Part shown: positions 17,495-27,925 of the stretch, in pieces
Position numbering within the stretch: position 1 is the stretch's first letter
Layout: each line of letters starts with the position of its first letter
DNA from: JAWXBT01 sp964523015
Lineage (GTDB): Bacteria; Bdellovibrionota_C; UBA2361; J135
Reading direction: 5' to 3'
DNA length: 64,000 nt
Assembly (NCBI GenBank): GCA_964523015.1
Contig: CAZFXN010000006.1
Location: 10,118-74,117, forward strand
The notes under the pieces: generated by a model
The model's input: the letters and a program-made list of their open reading frames with translations, nothing else
Database searches by the model: none
What the model was told of the DNA's origin: nothing
Made by a program: the position numbers and the translations under genes

Positions 17495-17603
17495 TCTTGT
17501 CATAGTGGATATTAAGCAAATTTGATAAGTATCATAACCTATTTACAACGTAACTATCTAAAAACAAACTACTATTTCCCGATAAAAACTTTGATATTTA
17601 GCT

Positions 17604-19400
17604 TTACATAATTCCTTTTGCTTCATCAGGCCACAGAGATGGGGCATAATTCATGGCTTCTGTCTCACTTACAAAAGATTCATTTACAAGATCTTTAGTA
17701 ATACCTTTTATAGCTCGTAACATATACTGGATCTTTCTTTTATATTCGCCATAATTCTTAGCGACCTGACGTGAATCCAATCCAATTCTAAGAACATGCA
17801 TTTCTTGACCTTCTATAGTATTAGCTATAATAGCTGGAATTGTTATTGGAAAATTATTCCATTCAGGGTCTCCTCCATTGCCTTCCCTCTTAGCCCCTAA
17901 TCTATTTTTAAACTCTCCTCCCATTCCTTGGATAGGCTTTCTTAAAGTGAATGCAATAATACTATCTTCGTATTGTGCATTTCTGTTTTCAATTACGGTA
18001 ATTTCATCAATTGATCTTAAAGTATCGACGACTAGTTTCCTTAATTCCTTAATTTTCTCTCGAATTTCTATATAATCTGGCAGATCATTCATCGCAAAAA
18101 CTAATGAGGCTAATTCAGGGGTATTTGCAACACCTGAAGCTACTTGGTTATATGCTGCAAGTCGATCTTTATCCCGAGTAACAAATCCATATTTTCGGGA
18201 TCTGTAACATAAGTTAGAATCTTTGAAATCAAGTTGGTTAGAATGAAAACGTTCCTTATTAAATAAAACCCCACCAGCTCCCATAAGTGAGCTTACCATT
18301 TTTGCTCCAGTAAAAAACACTGCATCCGCATAATCCCAGATACTTTCTGATTTTCTACCAGTTGAGCATGTTAGATACTTCTGTGATGGCAACCGACCGA
18401 GTCCCTGTGCATCATCTAAAACAATTACGGGGGCATAATCAGTATCTCTATACTTCTCTCGTATTGCAGATGCTATATCAACAAATTGCAACCTTCTCCC
18501 AGTACGGGTCACTGTATTAATAATAATAATTGAAGGCTTTGCATCCTCAATATTGGCAAGCATTAAGTCAAGAATTTCTTGATTTGAAGCAAAGTGCTCT
18601 GCCTCTGCTGAAATATGATCTACCTTAAAAGGCCCTATATTTTTTGCAGGTGATTCAATTTTTATATTACTCCATATATCTACATTCGGATTGAAATTTG
18701 ATTTTAAAAAGCGTGGATTCTCTCCCTTTAAAGCATCGGGCATAACCCGGCCAGTATTATGAAACGCAAGAATACGACTTCCCTCTTTAAGATCAAGACA
18801 GCCTAAGAATTGGAAAAATGCGGTAGTGGCATTGTCATCGAAAATAGCTTCTGTTAAATCAGGATTAAGATCTCCATAATGAGCACACATCTTATGAAAG
18901 GCACTAAAGGAAGTGCTTGAGGCAACACTTTCTAATGTCACATGATCTCCTCGTTTCTTAGCCTCCATTAATATTTCTGCGACTATGCAAGCAGCACGTG
19001 CACCATCAACATTTGGGACACCAAATGTAGGATGATTGAAACTAAGAGTTGAAATCGCAGCAAATGGGACATAACGAACTCCCTTAGCTATCGCTTCTTC
19101 TCGATCTCTAATTAACTCACCTAGGACACCACCATCCCAGGTCAAACGACTTAGATCATATTCATTAAAATGACCTGTTATAATTGCGGAAGAATCATGC
19201 AAGCATTTTTTCACACCTTCGATATGATGCGGATGAATATGGCCTACATACCAGGCAGTTTCTTTATCTGGAGTAATTTCTGAAAATAAATCTGCCTTAA
19301 GTGACTCATGCTGGGCGAAAGGAAACAACTTTTGAACCATCAAGTTGGCCCTAGGTAAGGACGGGTTATCACCCGAATTATCGATTGGCAAACTAGTCAT
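17604..19400 (-). CDS. PLP-dependent fold type I enzyme (aminotransferase class V-like)
   Basis: 598 residues. The PLP-binding Asp is probably D330 in VLDDAQGLG, and the Schiff-base Lys K367 in FTGAKMVSS, with the usual glycine-rich GAGGVLF after it. An N-terminal ~230 residues precede the catalytic domain (GHIHPHHIEG, GHFNEYDLSRLTWDGG). The C-terminal small domain follows residue ~430. It is longer than typical 400-residue members. It lies 73 bases downstream of the cyclic glucan synthase on the same strand, so it may be co-transcribed, but no known glucan substituent enzyme matches it. The substrate is unknown. Confidence 0.7.
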   Translation of the reverse strand: MTSLPIDNSGDNPSLPRANLMVQKLFPFAQHESLKADLFSEITPDKETAWYVGHIHPHHIEGVKKCLHDSSAIITGHFNEYDLSRLTWDGGVLGELIRDREEAIAKGVRYVPFAAISTLSFNHPTFGVPNVDGARAACIVAEILMEAKKRGDHVTLESVASSTSFSAFHKMCAHYGDLNPDLTEAIFDDNATTAFFQFLGCLDLKEGSRILAFHNTGRVMPDALKGENPRFLKSNFNPNVDIWSNIKIESPAKNIGPFKVDHISAEAEHFASNQEILDLMLANIEDAKPSIIIINTVTRTGRRLQFVDIASAIREKYRDTDYAPVIVLDDAQGLGRLPSQKYLTCSTGRKSESIWDYADAVFFTGAKMVSSLMGAGGVLFNKERFHSNQLDFKDSNLCYRSRKYGFVTRDKDRLAAYNQVASGVANTPELASLVFAMNDLPDYIEIREKIKELRKLVVDTLRSIDEITVIENRNAQYEDSIIAFTLRKPIQGMGGEFKNRLGAKREGNGGDPEWNNFPITIPAIIANTIEGQEMHVLRIGLDSRQVAKNYGEYKRKIQYMLRAIKGITKDLVNESFVSETEAMNYAPSLWPDEAKGIM

Positions 19401-19472
19401 TTGAAAATAGTAAAATATGGGTGAAGAGAGTTATTAAGCTTTCTAATGAAAAGATATCATAGTCAATTATAA

Positions 19473-22400
19473 CTATAATTTACCCATAAATACTTTGATA
19501 TTTACCTCTTTTATCCCTTCAAAGCGGGCGAAAGATACCTCAGGAGTATCAGATTTTTGACCTTCAATCTCAATATATTTAACCCCTTTTTCTACCTGTT
19601 CAGGGTTAATAACAGTAACCAGATATGTCACTTCAGCATGTCTAAAAGTGAAATCAAATTTATCCCATTTTTTTGGAATACAAGGGTTCACTGTAAAGTG
19701 ATCGGCTTTTACCTTTAGTCCTACTATGTGCTCAATTCCAGCTACATAAAGCCAACCACATGATCCAGTATACCAACTCCAACCAGCTCGTCCCTCATGA
19801 GGTGGTTGAGAGTAGACATCCCCACACAGGACATACGGCTCACCTTTGTATTTATCTACACCTTTTGGATCACTAGTATGAGTTATCGGATTAAGCATGC
19901 TCCAAAGCTCCATAGCCTTATCTCCCTTACCGAGAAGTGCTGTTGCAATGACAACCCAACAAGCTGCATGAGTATACTGCCCACCATTTTCGCGAATACC
20001 TGGAAGATACCCTTTTATGTATCCTGGTTCTTGATCACTTGTATCAAAGGGAGGCGTTAGTAACTTAATAATTCTATTTTCATCATCGACAAGTCGATCA
20101 AAGACCGATTCCATAGCTTGTGCAGAGCGCGCCGGATCCCCTGCTCCAGACATTAAACTCCAACTTTGAGCAATCGAATCGATCTGACATTCGCTATTCT
20201 GTGCACTTCCTATTGGGGAACCATTATCAAAGTAGGCTCTTCGATACCATTCTCCATCCCAGCCGTGCTCTTCGATCGCGGATAACAGTTTAGTGGCATA
20301 ATCAGAAAATTTCTGGGAACTTGCCTGATCGTTTCTTAATTCAGAGATCTGCGAGAACTTTCTTAAGTTGTCATACAAAAACCAACCCAACCAAACACTC
20401 TCGCCCTGTCCACCGGAACCAACCTCATTCATTCCATCGTTCCAATCACCAGCACCGATCAATGGTAATCCGTGTGATCCAAAAGTAAGTCCGTAATTAA
20501 TGGCCCTAATACAGTGATTATAAATACTCTCTTTCTGATTAGAAGTATGCGGCACGATATATGATTCCATTTGATGCTTCTCTAGCGGAGCCGCATCTAT
20601 AAAACCAACCTCTTCATCAAGAATCGAAGAATCTCCAGTCACTGAGATATACTTTTCAACAACATACGGTAACCAAAGATAATCATCAGAGATCCTGGTT
20701 CTTACACCTCGACCAGTTGGTGGATGCCACCAATGCTGCACATCTCCCTCTAAAAACTGTCGAGCTGCAGCTCTTAAGATCTGTGCCCTAGTTAATGTTG
20801 GATCTAGGTAAAGTAAACTTAAGGTATCTTGCAATTGATCTCTAAAACCGTAAGCTCCACCACTCTGATATAGTCCGGACCGTCCCCAGATTCGACATGA
20901 CAAGCACTGATAAATTAACCATCCATTCATCAAAATATCAAAGCTTCGATCCGGAGTATTAATAGTAATTCTTGAGGTAATTGAGCTCCAATACTTATTA
21001 ACTTGATCCAGTTCTTGAGCGTGAGCTACTGGAGATCTATATTTAACGGTTAGTTCACGGGCTTCTTCAAAATGGTAAGCTTCTCCCATAAAAAACGAGA
21101 GCTCTTTTTTCTGTCCAGGATTAAGTGTTAACGCAACTTTCAGCACAGCACACGATTCAAATCCGGCACCAGTTTTCTTTGACAACTGAACAAGCTTAGA
21201 AAACGATCCGATTCCAGCGATCGCTTTTATTGGGGAGACAGCTTGGGCAAGCGCGATTGGAGACTCAAATGAACCGTTCCGTCCGATAAACTCTAATCGA
21301 CTAGTAGTATATGAATTAATTTCCGCACTAGATCCTAGATAAACTATCCGACCTGCAAATTCATTATTGTAGTAATTTATGGCAGTTAATATTTTAGCCC
21401 GCTGATCGAACCCTGTGTTAATAAAGGGAGCTGTTTGGTGTCTATTGATACCTAGCACCCAATCAACATATAGATAGAGCTCCAGTCGCTTTGGCTTGCT
21501 ATCGTTGTTTTGTAAATTTAAATTCCAAAATTTTACTCGATCTTCAATTGAGCCAGAGACACAAAGGTGACTCTGGAGATTCTGATGCTCTGTCTTAAAA
21601 ATAGAAGATCCAAAGTTATGTTCAACCTCAAACTCCTGATCCATAGAAGATGGCAATGGAGTTGCTGACCAATAATCACCAGTTAATCCATCACGGATAT
21701 AGATCGCTTCAGTTGGCGAATCAGATACTGGATCATTTGACCATCCACTAAGTCGATTCTCACGACTATTTTCAGACCAGGTAAAGCCTCCACCAGTTTC
21801 ACTAACTAAGAATCCAAAATTAGGATTAGCAATGACATTTATCCATGGCAGAGGAGTTAGTCGCGGGGTAAGACCTTGCTTCGAGAGCTTTATGTAATAT
21901 GACTTTCCTTTAGATGTGAATCCTCCATATCCATTAAAAAACTCACTCACTACAGCTGGAGCGGAGATAGGTCTTTCTTTAGTTATGCGAGCAGGATTAT
22001 CAAAACGTTGATCCTTAAAGATATTATCTAGAAACCCTTTTTTATCATCTGAACTAAATTCATTATCCTCAAACACTGAGAGTTGTCGTGCCAAGGAACC
22101 TCTCTCCGCTATAAAAACTATACGTGCTGTGGCCATTAAAAGCGTTCTCTCTTCAGAAGAGAGTTGATGCATGGTTCGAACAAAAATCCCGCCCCTTTTA
22201 TCAAGATGTCCTGCAGCATATCCCGATCTTACTACCTGATCTAATGCATCTTGAAAGTTCTGAATGTATCCTTCTGTATATTCGTTAAGAATAATTAGAT
22301 CAAAATCGATACGACGATGTTTTAGATATTGATGAGCTAAAATTAGCTCACTGACCTGCTTTAATTGTGTCTCGTCATTAACTTTGAGGACGATAATTGG

Positions 22401-25400
22401 AAGATCTCCAGAAATTCCAAATCTCCAAAAACCACTCTGAGTTAATCTGTTCTGAGCAATCAGATTACTTGGACCTCTAAGAGTATCAACCTGAAAAAAC
22501 AAGGCATTAGCTATTCTTTGAAAAATATGGCTCTGGGTGACGGAAATCTGCTCATGACGTAATTCAACGTTACTCTTACTCCAGGCCATTTCAAAAGCTC
22601 GGTTGACCGAGTGTGGGTCATGATATAATTGACCTATAAATAAAGCTTCTCCTCTATTTTTAGCTACTGCTGTGATAAAAGAGAGAGACTCTGAAGTGCC
22701 TGGCTCTATCTCAACCTTAACTCTTAGTGAGAAGATCGGATCAATGACTGGGCCAACTGTCCCAGTCAAATTACTGTTGTCATTAAAAACCTGAGGGTGA
22801 TAGACATTAGATCCGCGCCCAATGAATTTCTCTCGACTTGTTTCATACTGTGTTTTTCCCCAAACCACATTCATTGCAATCATATGCAACAAAAATAACC
22901 CCTCCTCATGAGCAGATCTTGGTCGTCTAGAAAAAAGTAGCCCATCAATGTCACTGATAAACTCGCTTTGAATAAACATCTTATTAAATGCAGGATGAGA
23001 GATATCAGCGGCATTTGATCCAAGCGCTACTTCAGCAAAACTTGTGAATTCTAGAATTCTAGGCTGCAAGGAGAAATTAGTGATTGTGATCCGTCTAACC
23101 TCGACATCATCCTCTGGTGAAACTGTAATCTCAGTATGTAGTCCGATACCATAGTCGCGTCGTTTGTATTCTACTTTATCTGGACTAAATATTACCTCAT
23201 AAGCATCGGGTTCAACCTTAGTAGGCATATATGTTGTCGACCAAGTTTTATTACTTTCCAGATCACGAACATAGAAGTACGTGCCATAGCTGTTCGTTAG
23301 AGGATCCTCACGCCATCGAGTTAAAGAGGTGTCCCCTTTAAATCTACTAAAACCACTCCCAGCATTATCCAACATCACAGTATAGTTATCATTTGAGAGC
23401 ACCCGCGTTCTTGGTACCTGGGTATGTGGAGTGAAGATAATCTCTCCAACTGTAGTTTTCCTAAGAGCCTCTTGCCTCTCAAGAAATGAGAGCTCTGCTT
23501 GATGAGGAATAAGGACTGTTACATTTTGTGGTACTCGCTCTTGCAATAATAGTTCGCTAGAGCGAATCAGCGGATCTCTATGAAACCTCTCCTGCATAAT
23601 GCCATTGTTTAAGACATTATTGAGAGAGATTAATGTCATCCCCTGGTGATGAGCCAGGTAAGACTTTACTATATGATAATCCTCATCATCGCTAAGTCGA
23701 TCTGGGGTATAATCAACAGACTCGTAAAAGCCTAGATCCCCTCTTAATCCAACTTTTTCTAATGCTGCTACATTTTGAATTGAATCAGAGGAATTAACCA
23801 TCATTGCCAAAAAAGTTGAATATGGCGAGACGACGATGTCGTCAGATAATCCTCTTTTTAATCCTAATCCTGGGACACCAAATGCTCGATACTGATAAGT
23901 TTGCTCAAAGTCAACACCACAGTATCCCGACTCAGACATACCCCACGGCACTTTTCGTTTAATTCCATAATTTTTCTGTGCACGAATAATAGATCTGTAA
24001 GTGGCATGGAGTATTGTCTTTGGAAAATCCTTCATCACTAACAGTGGCATCAAGTACTCAAACATAGTACCGGTCCATGATAGAAGTGCTCGACCACCTG
24101 ATGTGTCTGTTAATCCTCGGCCAAGAGAAAACCAATGTTCCTGCGGTACAGATTTTGTTGCAATCGCGACTAAAGATGCGAGTCGTGCTTCAGATGCTAG
24201 AAGATCGTAATGATTATTATCAAAACGTGCATCATCAACCCTAAAACCGATATAGAAAAGCTTCTTTTTCTTATCATATAGGAAATTAAAGTCTGCTTCA
24301 TTTATAAATTTATCACAGTAATTGATAAGCTTGTCGTACTTCTTTTTATTTTGTGGATCGTCAATTGAGAATTCAATTAATGCATTCTTAAGAGAGATAA
24401 GATGTCCAACAAAATTACCACTATCTACTGTTGAGATATAGCGAGGACTAAGTGGCTGTTTAGTTCTTGTTTCATACCAATTGTAGAAATGTCCGTTATA
24501 TCGCTCCAAAGTGTTTAAGCTATCAATTGTTTTCTGTAATCTATCAAGCATCTCTGATTTATCTATAAACTTCAGATCTACTGCAGTTACTAAACTGAGG
24601 ATCGATAAACTGATGTTAGTTGGTGAAGTTCGATGAGCAACAGTTTTTCTCGGAAACAATTGAACATTATCTGGCACTAGATAATTATTCTCTTCGTTCA
24701 TATAGACAGAGAAGTATTCCCATGTATCTCTAGCTATCTCAACTAAGTCTTCCCTCTCTTTCTGGCTTATTTCATACTTATAATCCTGAGTCGGTCTTCC
24801 GGTAAAAAAAGCAAAAGCTGGAGCAAAAAGCCAAAGTGCAAGATAAGGACTCGCTCCAACTAATATTTTTAAATCTATATTAGCAATGAAGATACTTCCT
24901 AGTATCACCAAGACAGTTCCAGGCAACATTTCAAAGAGATAACTTGTAAATTTACTTCCAAGCCGTTGTTCAGCTTGATGAGCAGTCTCCCATTCAAGTA
25001 AATACTTCTTAGAAATAAAAACTCGATAAAGAGTAATTAAAATTGCATGAATCATTAAGTAAGCTTGGTGCGGGAGAAATATAAAATTAAGAACTGCTTG
25101 TACCAGATTACTAAAAAGATCTTTTCCTAAACCGGCAATAAAACTTCCGCGCAAAAGTCCAAGTGGTTCAAAGATAAAAGTGTTAATCAGTTGGGCAAAC
25201 ACAGGAAATGCAATGAACGCTAGAATTGTAAGTGTTGATACCAAGATAGAATCAGGTGCCACACTCCAGGTTAGGAGAAGAAAAAGGAAACTTGCTGGGG
25301 CGATTAAACTTCGGCGAAGATTATCAAGCAATTTCCATTGACCAAGCAAAGAGATCGGTGATTGGTAACGTTCTCCTTTTGCATTTGGTATCTTATTAAA

Positions 25401-27839
25401 TATCCATGGAAGCAGTTGCCAATCTCCTCTAACCCATCGATGAAGTCTCTTAGCATAAACTGTGTACCGAGAAGGAAATTCGTCAATCAACTCGATGTCG
25501 ACTGCCAATCCAGCACGAGCAAATAATCCCTCAAATAGATCGTGGCTAAGTAAGGCATTCTCAGGGACTCTATTATGAAGGGCTCTCTCAAAAGCTTTTA
25601 CATCGTAAATAGCTTTTCCAATAAATGACCCTTCTTTAAAAAGATCTTGATAGACGTCAGACACTGCGGTTGTATATGGATCTAAACCGGCATGTCCAGC
25701 AAATACCCGTGAGAATAATGATACGATTGAACTTGTTAGAGAGACCCCAATTCGTGGCTGTATAATTCCGTATCCCTCGACAACTATGTTTTTTTCATCA
25801 TCAAAGTAAGCTTGATTTAATGGATGAGAGATCGTTCCGATCAATTTTATCGCACTATCTCGTGGTAAATGAGTATCAGCATCAAGAGTTATTACATAAC
25901 GGGTCTTTTTTAATAGCTCAAGGTCACCAACGACCACCTCCATATTGTGTGAGTCATCTCCTAAGATTAACCTATTAAATTCCTCTAATTTACCGCGTTT
26001 TCTTTCCCAACATAAAAATTCACCTTCAGAAGGGTTCCAGATCCTCTTTCGAGTAATTAAGAAAAATCTCTTCGGCTTATTGGTGCAATATTTACTATTT
26101 AGAACAGAGATCTTCTGGGCAGCATACTCAATTAACTCTCTATCTTCAGGTTCTGTTTCATTTTTCCCTTCGATTAAATCGCCTAACAGCGCAAACGAAA
26201 TGTTAGGATCATAGTTTGCTATAAATCTAACTTCTAAGAAATCTACTCCGTTATCTATAACCTCCCGATCTCTAAGAATAGAATTAACCGCCACCGTAGA
26301 TCTACTTTCATCCGGCACTCCGAATTCATAATCCATCTTTGGTAGGACTCGTGGTGACGTGACCAGAGTAACTGCCCAGTTTACAATGTTAAGAGCAAAA
26401 GAGCTGGCTGGGAAAATAAAAAGAAGTGAGAGTATTAGTGCTACAAAAAAAGGAACACCTAAATTTAAGATAAATAGATAAGCTACTAAAGTTGAGAGCA
26501 AAGTTAGAGCACCTAGGCTTAAAAGATAAAACTCTAGTGGCCGCTTATCAAATATATATCCACTAATTTTTTCCCCAATCCCCTTTTGCCTTCCTAAGGT
26601 CTTATCTAAAACTTCTTTTCCTTTATCTAAGAGATAATACCCAACATGATAGAGCTTTACTTTGGCTTCAGCAGTTTCAGCTGCTGTTGTTTTAGCTTCG
26701 ATAGCGATTTTTAAAACATGCTCTGCAATATCAATCTCAGTTTTCTTAAGTATCCTTGAGTATCCTTCGATTACTGAACGACAAGAATTCCTAGTTTTAA
26801 AATCAGATTTTGAAAATATCTGTGCCGGATCTCGCCTGAGAACTGCATCCACTTTACTGTTTTGCTCAAACCAATCTGGCCAGCTCATGCTCAAGATTGA
26901 TTTTAGAGAGCTAAAGGAATTCCCAATCGATATCTGATTTGCTGCTTGACCATACTGCTCAGTTCGAATTATTTCATCCGCTGGTTGTAAGTTCTCAGCT
27001 AACCATTCTTCAAACCACCTCAGCGCTAACCCTCCTTTAGGTCCAGCAAGTCGCATACGTCGAACAAGGTGAGCAGCATAAGAGGGAAAAACTTCAGTAA
27101 ATGTCTTAACTGTACTAGCTAAATCCAAAAGCAGATCAGTTGGATCTTTCTTTTCATTATCGAGAATCTTTCTACATAACTCTTCAGCCTCATTTTCAGA
27201 CTCTTTGGCATGAAGAGCTGTCAGGGCTAATCTTCTTAAATTCTCAAGAAGCGCAATTCGCAGCATAATTGGAAAAGCCCAGAGCTCTCCAATTGTAAGA
27301 ACCTGTATCGATTGATATGAGCCAATAAACCCACTTAGAAGTTCAGCATCAATCACAGCATCAGTATGTGAGGTTATCTCAAGGGCCAACCCATATACTC
27401 TAGGTAGATCAACATACTCACCATCAATTAGTTTAGGGAGTGATCCATAATATCCTTTAGGCAAATGGTCGCGGATCTCTTTAACGTTTTGCTCAATAAC
27501 GTGGTAATTATCTAAAAGCCACTCTCCACCAGGCGTTATTAATTCCCCCTCTTTTGAAGCACTAGCAAGGAGATAATAAGTTCTCTCTAAAATTTTGAAG
27601 TTCTCTTCAAAACGATTCCGAATTCTACGCCAACCCTTAGCAGATCTTGTTACTCGATGCTCACTTGCCAAGCTTTGAGCGAGTTTGATCAGTCCATCCC
27701 GAGTTAAAATCTCAGCGCGAAGTGGTTTATCTACGGTAGATTGTGTTCGTCCAACCTGAACAACTCTAAGAACATCACCTGCTCTCGGTTTTTTTTTAAT
27801 TTGGTTAACTTGATCACGACGGGTGGAAAAATTTATCAT
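19473..27839 (-). CDS. ndvB: Cyclic beta-1,2-glucan synthase (NdvB/ChvB type)
   Basis: A 2788-residue giant membrane protein that makes periplasmic cyclic beta-glucans from UDP-glucose, used in osmoadaptation and envelope function. Hydrophobic segments around residues 440-490 precede a GT84 glycosyltransferase core with D653-A-D655 in LDADTHLPRD and the RWVRGDWQLLPW motif, then further membrane helices to ~1030. The C-terminal half has the glycoamylase-like and GH94 phosphorylase domains that set ring size (AAARQFLEGDVQHWWHPPTG, GAGDWNDGMN). Length agrees with rhizobial NdvB/ChvB. The start lacks a strong Shine-Dalgarno. Confidence 0.93.
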   Translation of the reverse strand: MINFSTRRDQVNQIKKKPRAGDVLRVVQVGRTQSTVDKPLRAEILTRDGLIKLAQSLASEHRVTRSAKGWRRIRNRFEENFKILERTYYLLASASKEGELITPGGEWLLDNYHVIEQNVKEIRDHLPKGYYGSLPKLIDGEYVDLPRVYGLALEITSHTDAVIDAELLSGFIGSYQSIQVLTIGELWAFPIMLRIALLENLRRLALTALHAKESENEAEELCRKILDNEKKDPTDLLLDLASTVKTFTEVFPSYAAHLVRRMRLAGPKGGLALRWFEEWLAENLQPADEIIRTEQYGQAANQISIGNSFSSLKSILSMSWPDWFEQNSKVDAVLRRDPAQIFSKSDFKTRNSCRSVIEGYSRILKKTEIDIAEHVLKIAIEAKTTAAETAEAKVKLYHVGYYLLDKGKEVLDKTLGRQKGIGEKISGYIFDKRPLEFYLLSLGALTLLSTLVAYLFILNLGVPFFVALILSLLFIFPASSFALNIVNWAVTLVTSPRVLPKMDYEFGVPDESRSTVAVNSILRDREVIDNGVDFLEVRFIANYDPNISFALLGDLIEGKNETEPEDRELIEYAAQKISVLNSKYCTNKPKRFFLITRKRIWNPSEGEFLCWERKRGKLEEFNRLILGDDSHNMEVVVGDLELLKKTRYVITLDADTHLPRDSAIKLIGTISHPLNQAYFDDEKNIVVEGYGIIQPRIGVSLTSSIVSLFSRVFAGHAGLDPYTTAVSDVYQDLFKEGSFIGKAIYDVKAFERALHNRVPENALLSHDLFEGLFARAGLAVDIELIDEFPSRYTVYAKRLHRWVRGDWQLLPWIFNKIPNAKGERYQSPISLLGQWKLLDNLRRSLIAPASFLFLLLTWSVAPDSILVSTLTILAFIAFPVFAQLINTFIFEPLGLLRGSFIAGLGKDLFSNLVQAVLNFIFLPHQAYLMIHAILITLYRVFISKKYLLEWETAHQAEQRLGSKFTSYLFEMLPGTVLVILGSIFIANIDLKILVGASPYLALWLFAPAFAFFTGRPTQDYKYEISQKEREDLVEIARDTWEYFSVYMNEENNYLVPDNVQLFPRKTVAHRTSPTNISLSILSLVTAVDLKFIDKSEMLDRLQKTIDSLNTLERYNGHFYNWYETRTKQPLSPRYISTVDSGNFVGHLISLKNALIEFSIDDPQNKKKYDKLINYCDKFINEADFNFLYDKKKKLFYIGFRVDDARFDNNHYDLLASEARLASLVAIATKSVPQEHWFSLGRGLTDTSGGRALLSWTGTMFEYLMPLLVMKDFPKTILHATYRSIIRAQKNYGIKRKVPWGMSESGYCGVDFEQTYQYRAFGVPGLGLKRGLSDDIVVSPYSTFLAMMVNSSDSIQNVAALEKVGLRGDLGFYESVDYTPDRLSDDEDYHIVKSYLAHHQGMTLISLNNVLNNGIMQERFHRDPLIRSSELLLQERVPQNVTVLIPHQAELSFLERQEALRKTTVGEIIFTPHTQVPRTRVLSNDNYTVMLDNAGSGFSRFKGDTSLTRWREDPLTNSYGTYFYVRDLESNKTWSTTYMPTKVEPDAYEVIFSPDKVEYKRRDYGIGLHTEITVSPEDDVEVRRITITNFSLQPRILEFTSFAEVALGSNAADISHPAFNKMFIQSEFISDIDGLLFSRRPRSAHEEGLFLLHMIAMNVVWGKTQYETSREKFIGRGSNVYHPQVFNDNSNLTGTVGPVIDPIFSLRVKVEIEPGTSESLSFITAVAKNRGEALFIGQLYHDPHSVNRAFEMAWSKSNVELRHEQISVTQSHIFQRIANALFFQVDTLRGPSNLIAQNRLTQSGFWRFGISGDLPIIVLKVNDETQLKQVSELILAHQYLKHRRIDFDLIILNEYTEGYIQNFQDALDQVVRSGYAAGHLDKRGGIFVRTMHQLSSEERTLLMATARIVFIAERGSLARQLSVFEDNEFSSDDKKGFLDNIFKDQRFDNPARITKERPISAPAVVSEFFNGYGGFTSKGKSYYIKLSKQGLTPRLTPLPWINVIANPNFGFLVSETGGGFTWSENSRENRLSGWSNDPVSDSPTEAIYIRDGLTGDYWSATPLPSSMDQEFEVEHNFGSSIFKTEHQNLQSHLCVSGSIEDRVKFWNLNLQNNDSKPKRLELYLYVDWVLGINRHQTAPFINTGFDQRAKILTAINYYNNEFAGRIVYLGSSAEINSYTTSRLEFIGRNGSFESPIALAQAVSPIKAIAGIGSFSKLVQLSKKTGAGFESCAVLKVALTLNPGQKKELSFFMGEAYHFEEARELTVKYRSPVAHAQELDQVNKYWSSITSRITINTPDRSFDILMNGWLIYQCLSCRIWGRSGLYQSGGAYGFRDQLQDTLSLLYLDPTLTRAQILRAAARQFLEGDVQHWWHPPTGRGVRTRISDDYLWLPYVVEKYISVTGDSSILDEEVGFIDAAPLEKHQMESYIVPHTSNQKESIYNHCIRAINYGLTFGSHGLPLIGAGDWNDGMNEVGSGGQGESVWLGWFLYDNLRKFSQISELRNDQASSQKFSDYATKLLSAIEEHGWDGEWYRRAYFDNGSPIGSAQNSECQIDSIAQSWSLMSGAGDPARSAQAMESVFDRLVDDENRIIKLLTPPFDTSDQEPGYIKGYLPGIRENGGQYTHAACWVVIATALLGKGDKAMELWSMLNPITHTSDPKGVDKYKGEPYVLCGDVYSQPPHEGRAGWSWYTGSCGWLYVAGIEHIVGLKVKADHFTVNPCIPKKWDKFDFTFRHAEVTYLVTVINPEQVEKGVKYIEIEGQKSDTPEVSFARFEGIKEVNIKVFMGKL

Positions 27840-27925
27840 GTAATGCTTATTATTTTTTCTAGGAATAAAACGTTGAAGTATGAACGAGGACTATTTATAT
27901 TTGAATATATGAGGTATGGTGCCTT

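Larger units (their letters stand above)
17259..17603. other. 345-base intergenic region upstream of the GC-rich gene
   Basis: It holds the Shine-Dalgarno and two long hairpins (17309-17343 and 17375-17423). It then returns to AT-rich sequence containing AGCTGAAACAAAAA at 17481-17494, a 14-mer that recurs at 30014-30027. No further gene is seen. Confidence 0.6.
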
